From assembly GCA_963682005.1 (NCBI GenBank), contig OY820914.1, positions 3,782,001 to 3,846,000 of the forward strand: a stretch of DNA of 64,000 nucleotides, written 5' to 3'. The notes under the pieces are model-generated. The model saw only the letters and a program-made list of their open reading frames with translations. It searched no databases and was not told the origin of the DNA. This document shows positions 1 through 7,836 of this stretch, piece by piece. A program made the position numbers and the translations under genes. The stretch's first letter is position 1. Every line of letters starts with the position of its first letter. This DNA is from CAIYUC01 sp963682005 (lineage in GTDB: Bacteria > Bacteroidota > Bacteroidia > Bacteroidales > FEN-979).

Positions 1-1793
1 TTTCCCTGGAGCTTCTTCTGCAATTCGATATTGTCAAAATTCCCGGCTCCGCTCATATCAATGATCTGGGCTGCATAATTTGCAGACATGAACTGTTCGT
101 CGGGATAAAGGGAATTACCCCCAAGACTGTACCCGGTCAGCAATACTTCATCATTTTTAAAGGTCGTTGGTTTCAGTGCCACCTGGACTCCGTTGGTCAG
201 GGTAAGTTCAGTGTATCCAAGTTCATTATTCACTTTTTTCGAGAGAACTTTTCCTCCTGCCAGGAAATCTGTTACAAGCGGTTCCTCCTTGAATTTATCA
301 ACATATGCCTGGAGTTCCCGGGTCTTGGATTGCTTGATTATTTCCAGGACCTGGTCGTTTGTGGGTACGATGACACCTGGCTTTTCAGGCGCAGTGATAA
401 CCAGGGCCATATTTTCGTCAGTCACCCATTGTTTTGCGAGGGCATTGATCTCCTCCAGCTTTATTTCAGGAAGTAATGTTTTAACATATTTGAATTTTTT
501 CTGAACTCCCGGGATGGCATCTCCTGAAAGATAATTGCTGACATATTCCCATGTAAGTTTCTGTGATTCCGTTTTATCGAATTCCTTGGCCGCTTTTTCA
601 TAGTTGCTGAATATTTCCTCTTTCTGTCGGTCAAATTCTGTTTTGGTAAATCCGAAACGTTTCACCCGTTCGTTTTCTGCAAGGATGGTTTCAAGGCATT
701 TGTCGATCTGGTTCTCCTTGGGCATTGCACCAAGATAAAAGGCATCCTTATTCCTTGCCAGAAACCTTGAATAGGAAGAATAAGCATAAACGAAAGGTGA
801 TTCAGGTTTCTGGCTGATCTCTGAAAAACGGGCATTCAGCATAGCGGTATAAATTTCAGCCAACAGGCCATCTCTGAAATCACCCAGTGTTTTTTCGGGT
901 TTTAAGTTGTGTTTATAAAAAATTGTCACACTGTTTTCAGTCGCTTCCTTATCCGTTTCAATGGCGATCAATGGATCCTTGTTGTCAGGGATATCAAAAT
1001 TTGTTCGTGGCTTTTCAGGTGAAGGATTCGCAAGCCCTGAGAAATGTGCTTTGATCCTGGCTTCCACCTGGACAGGATCAATGTCCCCGACAACAACGAC
1101 TGCCTGAAGGTCGGGCCGGTACCATTCTTTGTAAAATTCCTTCAGTGTTTCATGTTTGAAATTCTCGATCACCTCCACTTTACCTATAGGAATACGGTCG
1201 GCATAACGTGAATCCTTGAGGACGACCGGCAGGAATTTCTTCATCATCCGGTCATCAGCACCGAGGCCGAGACGCCATTCTTCCACAATGATACCCCGCT
1301 CTTTATCAATCTCCTTTCCATCGAGCAAGGCATTATGGGCCCAGTCCTCGATTACCTGGTACCCCTTTTCGACCAGCAAAGAATCGTCAGTGGGCAATTG
1401 AAGCATGTAGACCGTTTCATCAAAACCGGTGTACGCATTGATATCTGCACCGAATTTCACCCCCGTCTTCTGCAGGAAATCGATCAGTTCATTTTTAGGG
1501 AAGGTCTTTGTTCCATTGAAATTCATATGTTCCATGAAATGTGCCAGTCCCTGCTGGTTATCATTTTCCAGGACAGAGCCGGCATTTACAACGAGGCGAA
1601 GTTCAACACGTTTTTCCGGTTTGTGGTTCTGCCGGATATAATATACAATGCCGTTGTCAAACTTGCCGATCTTGACGTTTGGATCAACTGCCAGGGGTGT
1701 TGTAAGGTCAATGGAGGTTGTTTGTGAAAAAAGGCCGGAAACAGTAAAAATACTGATCATCAGCACGAAAAATGTCAACTTGATGTTTGTCAT
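1..1793 (-). CDS. M16 family zinc metallopeptidase (insulinase/PqqL-like), C-terminus cut by window edge
   Basis: The reverse strand is open from an ATG at 1793 to the window edge, giving 597 residues with no stop. Residues 1-23 form a signal peptide (hydrophobic core, then LFSQ), so the enzyme is exported to the periplasm or cell surface. The inverted zinc motif HFMEH is at residues 85-89, and a third ligand candidate, Glu165 in DKERGIIVEE, lies 76 residues further on, the usual M16 spacing. Both catalytic elements are therefore intact. Family members of this type are usually about 900 residues with two or more M16 units, so about one third is missing here. The reading frame ends inside the second half (TLTNGVQVALKPT). 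M16 peptidases degrade peptides and small proteins in a closed chamber; the substrate is unknown. The next gene upstream on the same strand (1997-3415) lies 200 bp away and need not be in the same operon. Confidence 0.93.
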   Translation of the reverse strand, partial: MTNIKLTFFVLMISIFTVSGLFSQTTSIDLTTPLAVDPNVKIGKFDNGIVYYIRQNHKPEKRVELRLVVNAGSVLENDNQQGLAHFMEHMNFNGTKTFPKNELIDFLQKTGVKFGADINAYTGFDETVYMLQLPTDDSLLVEKGYQVIEDWAHNALLDGKEIDKERGIIVEEWRLGLGADDRMMKKFLPVVLKDSRYADRIPIGKVEVIENFKHETLKEFYKEWYRPDLQAVVVVGDIDPVQVEARIKAHFSGLANPSPEKPRTNFDIPDNKDPLIAIETDKEATENSVTIFYKHNLKPEKTLGDFRDGLLAEIYTAMLNARFSEISQKPESPFVYAYSSYSRFLARNKDAFYLGAMPKENQIDKCLETILAENERVKRFGFTKTEFDRQKEEIFSNYEKAAKEFDKTESQKLTWEYVSNYLSGDAIPGVQKKFKYVKTLLPEIKLEEINALAKQWVTDENMALVITAPEKPGVIVPTNDQVLEIIKQSKTRELQAYVDKFKEEPLVTDFLAGGKVLSKKVNNELGYTELTLTNGVQVALKPTTFKNDEVLLTGYSLGGNSLYPDEQFMSANYAAQIIDMSGAGNFDNIELQKKLQG

Positions 1794-1996
1794 ATGGATG
1801 ATGGTTTTAAATCAGGAAAACAGGAAAAGGTGCAAGTTCATTAAAATTTGCCAAATTGCAAAAGATTGACCATTTATTTTTCAGGCAAAGTAATCTGGAT
1901 TTGTTACCTGATGGGTTGTAGTATTGCAGCCACTTGATTGCCTGGAGTGTATTGGCTACATCTTACTCTAATCCAGTCTGCCTTTAGATTTTCTGT
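1794..1996. other. intergenic gap, no recognisable element
   Basis: This 203-bp AT-rich gap separates two minus-strand genes. It should hold the promoter of the M16 peptidase gene, but I found no good TAnnTTTG box and no convincing hairpin with a T-tract. Confidence 0.4.
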
Positions 1997-3415
1997 TTAG
2001 AGGGGGAATTGGGGGGTGTTCAACCCGATGCTGTTTTGCATATTATTAAATGCTAATGCCATGTCGAAAATATCGACAAATCCATCACCGGTAAGATCCT
2101 CTGCCATATATCCAAAACCGGCGTTCTGGGTTTGATTGAAAACAGCGTTGTTATCAAAGATGTCGACATAACCATCCTGGTACCCGGTTGGCCCTGCCAG
2201 ATCTCCTGTGTACAATGCATATTTTGCAGTTTCACCCAGGACCTTCAAATTGTTACCAAAAGCCTGGCTGCCTGAAGTGGTAAAATCATATGGAATAATA
2301 CTACCTGTCCCGTTGAATGAAACTGGAGCAGCGCTCCATGTTTCCAAACTTTGCCGATGGCGGATGACAATATAATAATTGCCGTTCAGGTAAGCAGGGA
2401 TCTGGATATCGCTAATTGAACCATCAATATCCAGGTAAATGGCATGAGCCTCAAAGACAACATTCCAGGGGGCCATATCGTTAGCCAGCAATACTGATAA
2501 TGTATCACAATGATTAAAAGGGAACACATCGAATGTATTCGCCCCGTCAGTACAATCCCGGGTTTTATTCAAGAACCCTGAGTTAAGATCAAACAACCCT
2601 TCCAGGTAAACTTTCAGTTTCAAAGTTTTTTCATTACTCACGATTACCGAGGTTGGGACTGAGGTCGCCTCCATACATGTTTTGTACTTTACTTTCACAC
2701 GATAACTCCATGTTCCTGCAGATGAAGGAACTTCAGAATATATTGTAATACCTGCAGTACCTGGGATGTCGGCGTACCCTGAACCATTTAACTGCCGTTG
2801 CCATTTGAGTACTGTCCCGATTTGCCCCGATAATGTGAGGAGTCCTGTACTTTCACCCAAAGTTATCATTGTTCCCCCTGAAAGAACGCCAGCGTTTTCC
2901 CCATCCCTAATTGTTCCATTTAAATAAAAGGAAGCTGTTGGCTGGTCATTTAGCGCATTGAAGTTGGCGTCGGCATATTCGCAATCCTGACCATCATTTG
3001 AACTATTGTTAAAGGAAACAGAACACGAACCGGTTTTGTGATAAAACCCGAGCGAAATCAGGATGCTGTTATCCTCAAGTGTTACCGGTGACATCTGCAT
3101 CCAGCTGATCAGGATTGCATTGATCGATCCACCTCCGGGAACAGGCATCGCACTTATCATTGCACCAACCAGGACGGGGTTGAATGTTGTATTCGAAAAT
3201 TCAGCCCGGAGCACGGTCGTATCATACTCAATCCGTAATGAAATCACGGATATACCGGTAAAATTAACGACTCTTACCGGAACTGAAATGAGGGTATTCG
3301 AACATACTGTATCATTTGATATTACTGTTAAAGGGGCATTTTGTGATATTCCCGTCACAACACAAAGGATAAACAGATGCGGGAACATCATGAAAATCAT
3401 TGCTGTTGTTTTCAT
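1997..3415 (-). CDS. secreted cohesin-like / dockerin-like protein, 472 aa
   Basis: Residues 1-25 are a signal peptide ending at ISQNAP. Residues about 30-165 look like a cohesin fold: the ISVPVRVVNF strand, then ISLRIEYD, then a late strand with SVSFNNSSNDGQDCEYAD and the closing FYLNGTI. The same signature recurs in three other proteins of this window. An Ig/PKD-like stretch follows (about 175-265), then a module common in Bacteroidota secreted proteins (LKVYLEGLFD to YYIVIRHR). The C-terminus carries two dockerin-like EF-hand segments, DGYVDIFDNN and DLTGDGFVDIFDMA (about 408-460), with Asp/Gly spacing suited to calcium binding. There is no N-x-PNP sorting domain, so T9SS anchoring is not indicated. 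Inference: it could be held at the surface by binding a cohesin on a neighbouring giant protein. It is divergent from the regulatory block that starts at 3683. Domain assignments are by eye. Confidence 0.85.
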   Translation of the reverse strand: MKTTAMIFMMFPHLFILCVVTGISQNAPLTVISNDTVCSNTLISVPVRVVNFTGISVISLRIEYDTTVLRAEFSNTTFNPVLVGAMISAMPVPGGGSINAILISWMQMSPVTLEDNSILISLGFYHKTGSCSVSFNNSSNDGQDCEYADANFNALNDQPTASFYLNGTIRDGENAGVLSGGTMITLGESTGLLTLSGQIGTVLKWQRQLNGSGYADIPGTAGITIYSEVPSSAGTWSYRVKVKYKTCMEATSVPTSVIVSNEKTLKLKVYLEGLFDLNSGFLNKTRDCTDGANTFDVFPFNHCDTLSVLLANDMAPWNVVFEAHAIYLDIDGSISDIQIPAYLNGNYYIVIRHRQSLETWSAAPVSFNGTGSIIPYDFTTSGSQAFGNNLKVLGETAKYALYTGDLAGPTGYQDGYVDIFDNNAVFNQTQNAGFGYMAEDLTGDGFVDIFDMALAFNNMQNSIGLNTPQFPL

Positions 3416-3682
3416 AAGTCAGGATTATTTGAGGGATTATAGGTGCAAGTTAATAAGAAAATTGAATTATTATATTCATCATAGATGATTTGTACGTTAG
3501 ATGTGCCAAAATATATACCTAACATCTGAAAAAGGAAAATGTACAAATTGGGACTACGAAATGCAATTCAAAACTACCTTATCATAACATATCAATATTG
3601 CGGGAAGTGAAAATAAAAATGAAATAAAAATATATTTTATATCAATAATATCCATTAATAAATTGTACTTTTACGATAGTCA

Positions 3683-4444
3683 ATGACAGCAATTGAAATG
3701 AAACTGAAAACTGCAATTATTGAAGGCAATCAGGAACACCTGGCAGAATTATTACACGCACTGAAGGGCCATGAAAAAGACCTTGCAATAACCGGTATGG
3801 CATCGAAGTTTGGAGAAGCATTATCCCTGGTCAGAAAAAATTCACCGGATCTGGTTTTTATGAGTGCTGACCTGAAAGAATGCAGCAATTCAGAAATGCA
3901 GGTATTTGTTGCTTCTCTTTCAGCGAAAGTGATTATGACCGGGAGCGAGAAGAGTGATGCCTATAAGGCGATGAAAACGCATGCCAATGATTTTATCCTT
4001 TACCCGATCGATGCCCAGGAACTCAGCGAGACCCTTGATTGTGTTCTGAAAAGGCCTGATCATAGCCTGATCATGAATCACCAGGGTGATATAAACTCGT
4101 CTTTAGGGGAATCAATGAAAATTGCCTTGATTGATTCAAGCGGATTTCACATTCTGGAGACGTCCGAAATCATCAAGTTAGAGGCCCATAGCAACTATAC
4201 TGATATTTATCTGGTCGGTAACAGGAAACTGACTTATTGCAAGATGCTTAAGGAATTTGAAGGAATGTTCAGGCAGTTCTCACATCTGATGAGAACCCAT
4301 CGCTCCTTTATTGTGAACCTTGATCATGTGACATCTTTCTCCCGGCAAGGTATCATCAAACTGACGGAAGATCAGACGGCCCATTGCGGTGATTCATATA
4401 AAGAAAACTTCCTCCACTATTTTAATTTATCAAAATTATTTTAA
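3683..4444 (+). CDS. LytTR-type regulator with a degenerate receiver domain (paralogue 1)
   Basis: The 253-residue product has an N-terminal CheY-like half (about 7-125) and a C-terminal LytTR DNA-binding domain (about 145-250: IIKLEAHSNYTDIY, MRTHRSFIVNLDHV). In the receiver the expected phospho-acceptor position reads DLVFMSAD, with Ser where Asp belongs. The acidic pair at the end of strand 1 is reduced to IIEGN, and the conserved Lys before Pro is Tyr (FILYPID). Phosphorylation by a histidine kinase is therefore unlikely and no kinase is adjacent. Its closest relative here is the gene at 6561-7334. The start is uncertain: ATG at 3698 (MKLKTAIIEGN) aligns with the start of that paralogue (MKKFKTVIVEN) and is the more likely initiator. 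It is divergent from the cohesin/dockerin gene across a 267-bp AT-rich gap. Target genes are unknown; the surface-protein genes downstream are candidates. Confidence 0.9.
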   Translation: MTAIEMKLKTAIIEGNQEHLAELLHALKGHEKDLAITGMASKFGEALSLVRKNSPDLVFMSADLKECSNSEMQVFVASLSAKVIMTGSEKSDAYKAMKTHANDFILYPIDAQELSETLDCVLKRPDHSLIMNHQGDINSSLGESMKIALIDSSGFHILETSEIIKLEAHSNYTDIYLVGNRKLTYCKMLKEFEGMFRQFSHLMRTHRSFIVNLDHVTSFSRQGIIKLTEDQTAHCGDSYKENFLHYFNLSKLF

Positions 4445-4556
4445 CTTTTGCTGACTGGCGAAAACACCTTCTCAGTGCTGGTTTGGTATTCCCTGAAGGA
4501 AAACTTCGATTGTATAGAAAATTTAATGAAAATATTAGGTTGTAATAAATTTTATT

Positions 4557-4588
4557 CGAAATTTCATCCAACAAAATGAGAATTTCGT
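4557..4588. other. imperfect inverted repeat between the LytTR and sigma-54 regulator genes
   Basis: CGAAATTTCAT at 4557-4567 faces ATGAGAATTTCG at 4576-4587, pairing with one bulged base across a short A-rich loop. It lies in the 270-bp gap 4445-4714. It could be a weak hairpin or a dimeric operator. There is no T-tract, so a terminator role is not supported. I saw no clear promoter or sigma-54 site in the rest of the gap. Confidence 0.4.
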
Positions 4589-4714
4589 ATAAAAAGTCAG
4601 CCTGTTGATGATCAATTTACTTTTTTTGCATATTAATGCCTTATTTTTAAATTCTCGTCTCAGGCTACCTTTTCTTAATACATTACTCAGTATATTTTTT
4701 CATAGCAAAACCCG

Positions 4715-6091
4715 ATGGATAAAATCAATATTCTCATCCTGGATGGATATATTGGTTTGATGGATGGTCTGAATAACCTTCTGTCAAAGGAAGAGGTGCG
4801 ATGCTACCAGGCTGAAGAATTGTCAGAGGCATTGAAGATATTAAAGGACAATCAGATCGATATTATGCTGATTGACCTGGGTGTTGCTACCAGAACACGA
4901 ATGAATTCTTTGATATCCCTCGGGAAAAACTTTCCCGGCGTGGATTTTATTGCCATTGATCCAAAAAATGAAATAGAAACCGATAATAAAAATATACCGA
5001 ACCGGCGAAGGTTTGATTTTCTTAAGGCCCCTTTCAGGTGGAATGATCTTCAATCTTCACTCGAACAGACAAGATCGTTTAAAAATTTTCAAAAACAACT
5101 TGAAAAGCAAGATGAGGATTATCATCAGGTACAGAAAACATTATTGACGAGGGGGGGGCTTGAGGTTGTCGGCGCCAGCAAGTGTATAAAATCAATACTC
5201 CGTTTGATCGGCATGGTGGCAAGAACAGAAGAAACATCTGTCCTGATCACCGGTGAGAGCGGAACAGGGAAAGAATTGGTCGCCAGGGGAATTCATATCA
5301 TGAGCAATCGTTACCAGCAGCAGTTCCATGCTGTTAACTGTTCGGCCATCCCCGATACATTATTCGAAAGTGAATTCTTCGGCTACAAGAAAGGGGCATT
5401 CACAGGAGCTTTGGAAAAAGCGACGGGCTGGTTTGAAACGGCACATAAAAGCACCCTTTTCCTGGATGAGATCACGGAACTGCCCTATAATATGCAATCC
5501 AAATTCCTCAGGGTCCTTGATGATAAGCTCATTTATGAGATCGGATCCCATAAGGAGATCAGGGTTGACACCCGGATAATATCTGCAACAAACCAGGATT
5601 TACATGCTCTTCTCGGGGAAAAATCATTCAGGGAAGACCTTTTTTACAGACTCAATACCTTCCGCATCCATATCCCTCCTTTACGGGAGAGAAAGGATGA
5701 TATCCCTGTTTTGCTGGACCATTTCGTGACGGAAGCCTCGGCCAGGATGAAAAAGAGCATCAACCCGGTTGAAACGTCCATTAAGTCTGACCTTATGGAA
5801 TATTCTTTCCCCGGAAATGTCCGTGAACTGAAGAATATGGCAGAAAGGGCAGTGATCATGTGTCAGGGCCGCAGGATACGGTTCGGGCATTTCGGGATTG
5901 AACACCCGCGAAGCCAGGATACAGAGAATACAATTCATGGCAAAACCTTCGATCTTGAGGAGATCGAGCGGCAGACCATCATTGAGGCATTGGAACAGGC
6001 GCATAACAACAAATCGAAGGCTGCTACCCTTCTTAAGGTATCACGGCAGTCACTTGACCGGAAACTCGTAAAGTTCGGGATCTATTTGTAG
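4715..6091 (+). CDS. sigma-54-dependent transcriptional activator (NtrC family)
   Basis: This 458-residue protein has the full NtrC-type order. An N-terminal receiver-like domain (about 4-120) keeps an Asp at the phospho-site position (IMLIDLG), but strand 1 ends ILILDGY with only one acidic residue, so its phosphorylation is doubtful. The AAA+ domain (about 150-385) is intact: Walker A GESGTGKE near 180, the sigma-54 contact loop GAFTGA at 227-232, Walker B LFLDE with Asp at 251, and an arginine-rich LRERKDDIP segment near 330. A Fis-type helix-turn-helix closes the protein (about 415-455, NKSKAATLLKVSRQSLDRKL). Such proteins bind an upstream site and use ATP to open RNA polymerase-sigma-54 promoters. 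The linker before the AAA+ domain contains an 8-G run (near 5150-5158) in frame. It sits between two LytTR genes. I found no convincing sigma-54 promoter (GG-N10-GC type) in the window. Confidence 0.95.
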   Translation: MDKINILILDGYIGLMDGLNNLLSKEEVRCYQAEELSEALKILKDNQIDIMLIDLGVATRTRMNSLISLGKNFPGVDFIAIDPKNEIETDNKNIPNRRRFDFLKAPFRWNDLQSSLEQTRSFKNFQKQLEKQDEDYHQVQKTLLTRGGLEVVGASKCIKSILRLIGMVARTEETSVLITGESGTGKELVARGIHIMSNRYQQQFHAVNCSAIPDTLFESEFFGYKKGAFTGALEKATGWFETAHKSTLFLDEITELPYNMQSKFLRVLDDKLIYEIGSHKEIRVDTRIISATNQDLHALLGEKSFREDLFYRLNTFRIHIPPLRERKDDIPVLLDHFVTEASARMKKSINPVETSIKSDLMEYSFPGNVRELKNMAERAVIMCQGRRIRFGHFGIEHPRSQDTENTIHGKTFDLEEIERQTIIEALEQAHNNKSKAATLLKVSRQSLDRKLVKFGIYL

Positions 6092-6560
6092 CAGCAAATT
6101 AATCCGGACTTCCCAAACAACCAGCTGATCGGACAAGGAATTTCCTGACATTCGGGAGTTTTGGTGCAATTCCCCGCTGAGTGCTTTGGGATTGTTTTTT
6201 TTACCACACATTCTTTCCCTTCCTATTATGTAATTGATAAGTTACAGTTATTACCGGACATTTGACCGGAACCGGACATATTATGTAATTACTTTATATT
6301 CTGATTGTAATATCCAATTTCCATTAACAGAATGGGTTCACTGTCCGGTTTTAACCTTTATTCTGATCTTCCTAATGATAAACATCTTATCAAACGATTG
6401 ATAAACAGAGATATAAACAGGATGGTTTAATATTTGTATTTAAAATAGTTCAGAACAGGAATATTGATCATGACATAACAATACCAGTAAATCATTTATT
6501 ATTCAAAAAATTGATTATAAATACGTTGCATTATATATGTTAATTTGAATTGGTGATTTA
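6092..6560. promoter_or_regulatory. long intergenic region with repeated CCGGACA-type motifs
   Basis: This 469-bp gap is AT-rich towards the next gene. ACCGGACA occurs at 6253-6260 and again at 6271-6278, and its reverse complement TGTCCGGT at 6342-6349. The 12-mer that contains the last copy (CTGTCCGGTTTT, 6341-6352) recurs exactly at 7472-7483. The spacing suggests an operator region for the regulator gene that follows, but the binding protein is unknown. A T-run near 6195 follows the sigma-54 regulator without a clear stem. Confidence 0.45.
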
Positions 6561-7334
6561 ATGAAGAAGTTCAAGACAGTAATTGTTGAAAACAATCCAG
6601 ACAACCTGCGAAACCTGTCGGTTGCGCTGGAATTCAATTTTAAGAACATTGTAATTGCCGATGTGGCCGAAAACATCACCGACGGGATCATTTCCGTGAA
6701 GAAAACCATACCAGACCTTCTTTTTCTGAGTTGTAACTTTCCGGAGGGCAGGAGTGGTTTCGACCTTTTATCATCCTTGGCACCGACTCCGGCCAGGGTC
6801 ATCATGATCGGGCAAACCATGGAAGATGCCTATGATGCGATGAAGGCCCGTGTCGCTGATTTTCTCCTCTGGCCCATCGACATGCAGGAGTTGATTGCCT
6901 CTGTGAACTGGGTTACGAAGGAACAGAAACCATCGCGGTGGCATGCCTATGAGTACATGCTGCATATGCTCAATGAAACCAACAGGATCACGCTTTTCGA
7001 TTCAAACGGGTTTCATGTTATCGAAACCGGAGAGATACTGAAGCTCGAAGCTCACAGCAATTATACCGACATTTTTCTGACAGGAGACAGGAAACTGACC
7101 TACTGCAGAATGCTCAAGGAATTTGAGGACCTGCTCCGGCAACATTCAAATTTCATGCGGACCCATCGATCATACATTGTAAATCTTGATCATGTGAAGT
7201 CATACACCCGCCACGGGGTGATAAAGCTGACCGAAGGGCATGTGGCCCATTGCGGCAATTCGTTCAGGGAATCATTCCTGCATCATTTTACACAGGCCGG
7301 TCAGCCTGAGGAATCAATTCAACGAAGCAATTAG
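6561..7334 (+). CDS. LytTR-type regulator with a degenerate receiver domain (paralogue 2)
   Basis: This 257-residue paralogue of the product of 3683-4444 is most similar in the LytTR half (EILKLEAHSNYTDIF, KLTYCRMLKEFE, MRTHRSYIVNLDHVKSYTRHG). Its receiver half is also inactive by sequence: the phospho-acceptor position is Ser (DLLFLSCN), strand 1 ends VIVENN, and the conserved Lys is Trp (FLLWPID). The loss of the same three functions in both copies suggests a shared, phosphorylation-independent mode of control, for example ligand- or partner-driven. The start ATG at 6561 gives MKKFKTVIVEN with no better alternative. A possible small ORF begins 7 bp after its stop. The 12.7-kb surface-protein region it precedes is a plausible but unproven target. 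Confidence 0.92.
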   Translation: MKKFKTVIVENNPDNLRNLSVALEFNFKNIVIADVAENITDGIISVKKTIPDLLFLSCNFPEGRSGFDLLSSLAPTPARVIMIGQTMEDAYDAMKARVADFLLWPIDMQELIASVNWVTKEQKPSRWHAYEYMLHMLNETNRITLFDSNGFHVIETGEILKLEAHSNYTDIFLTGDRKLTYCRMLKEFEDLLRQHSNFMRTHRSYIVNLDHVKSYTRHGVIKLTEGHVAHCGNSFRESFLHHFTQAGQPEESIQRSN

Positions 7335-7340
7335 AACCAG

Positions 7341-7580
7341 GTGAACATGCATCATTCAGTTATTGAAACGAACAATAATCATGCAATGAGCCTGTGCCCG
7401 GTATCGGACAGGAAGGTATTTGACAGAATCTCAGAGTTTAAATGTGATTATGTGGACCAGCTAAAAATAACCTGTCCGGTTTTGGAGGAAAAGTTGAGAT
7501 TTTATCTGTTCGAAAATGTGTTCAAATATTTGGAAAATAATACTATATGGTGTTTGGCCGGGGTTTTGCATACCGTCTGA
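7341..7580 (+). CDS. hypothetical small ORF, 79 aa (doubtful)
   Basis: The frame opens with GTG at 7341 (ATG alternative at 7347), 7 bp after the LytTR gene. It encodes 79 residues ending in a hydrophobic stretch (NTIWCLAGVLHTV). I do not recognise it, and no clear ribosome-binding site precedes it. An imperfect palindrome (7391-7412, CCTGT with ACAGG half-sites) and a TGTCCGGT element (7473-7480) fall inside it. Both resemble motifs in the gap upstream of the preceding gene, so the segment may be regulatory DNA that is open by chance. Position and orientation are the only support for a gene. Confidence 0.3.
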   Translation: MNMHHSVIETNNNHAMSLCPVSDRKVFDRISEFKCDYVDQLKITCPVLEEKLRFYLFENVFKYLENNTIWCLAGVLHTV

Positions 7581-7836
7581 ACCTGACTTAACCATAATTA
7601 TTTAAACATCAATCGTATTACGAAATGCAATAATATGAAGCAGGTTTTACGAAGCGTACATTTACCAGTTTTCGCTTTCAGGGGTCTAAATCCCGGGACC
7701 TTACATTATTATTTAAGTAAATACCTGAAGTCTCAGCAGGAATATATATGTATAGCCTTGAGCGGTACTGGAGAAAATATATTTAAGAACATATAAATCA
7801 AAACAATTAACGGATTTTAACCAAAAACCAAACACA
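7581..7836. other. leader region of the first giant gene, no recognised element
   Basis: This 256-bp AT-rich gap should contain the promoter of the giant gene at 7837. I found no perfect TAnnTTTG box. The A-rich tract directly before the ATG (CCAAAAACCAAACACA) is typical of Bacteroidota start sites, which often lack a Shine-Dalgarno sequence. Confidence 0.4.

Noticed and set aside
193..1869. Plus-strand frames of 60-130 codons at the window start
   Set aside because: They lie antisense to the M16 peptidase, whose frame has signal peptide, HxxEH motif and correct third ligand.
3063..3488. 141-codon plus-strand frame
   Set aside because: It is antisense to the N-terminal half of the cohesin/dockerin gene and has no recognisable features.
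3416..7836. Sigma-54 promoters that the NtrC-type activator might serve
   Set aside because: I looked for GG-N10-GC boxes with the usual flanks in the gaps and found none good enough to report.
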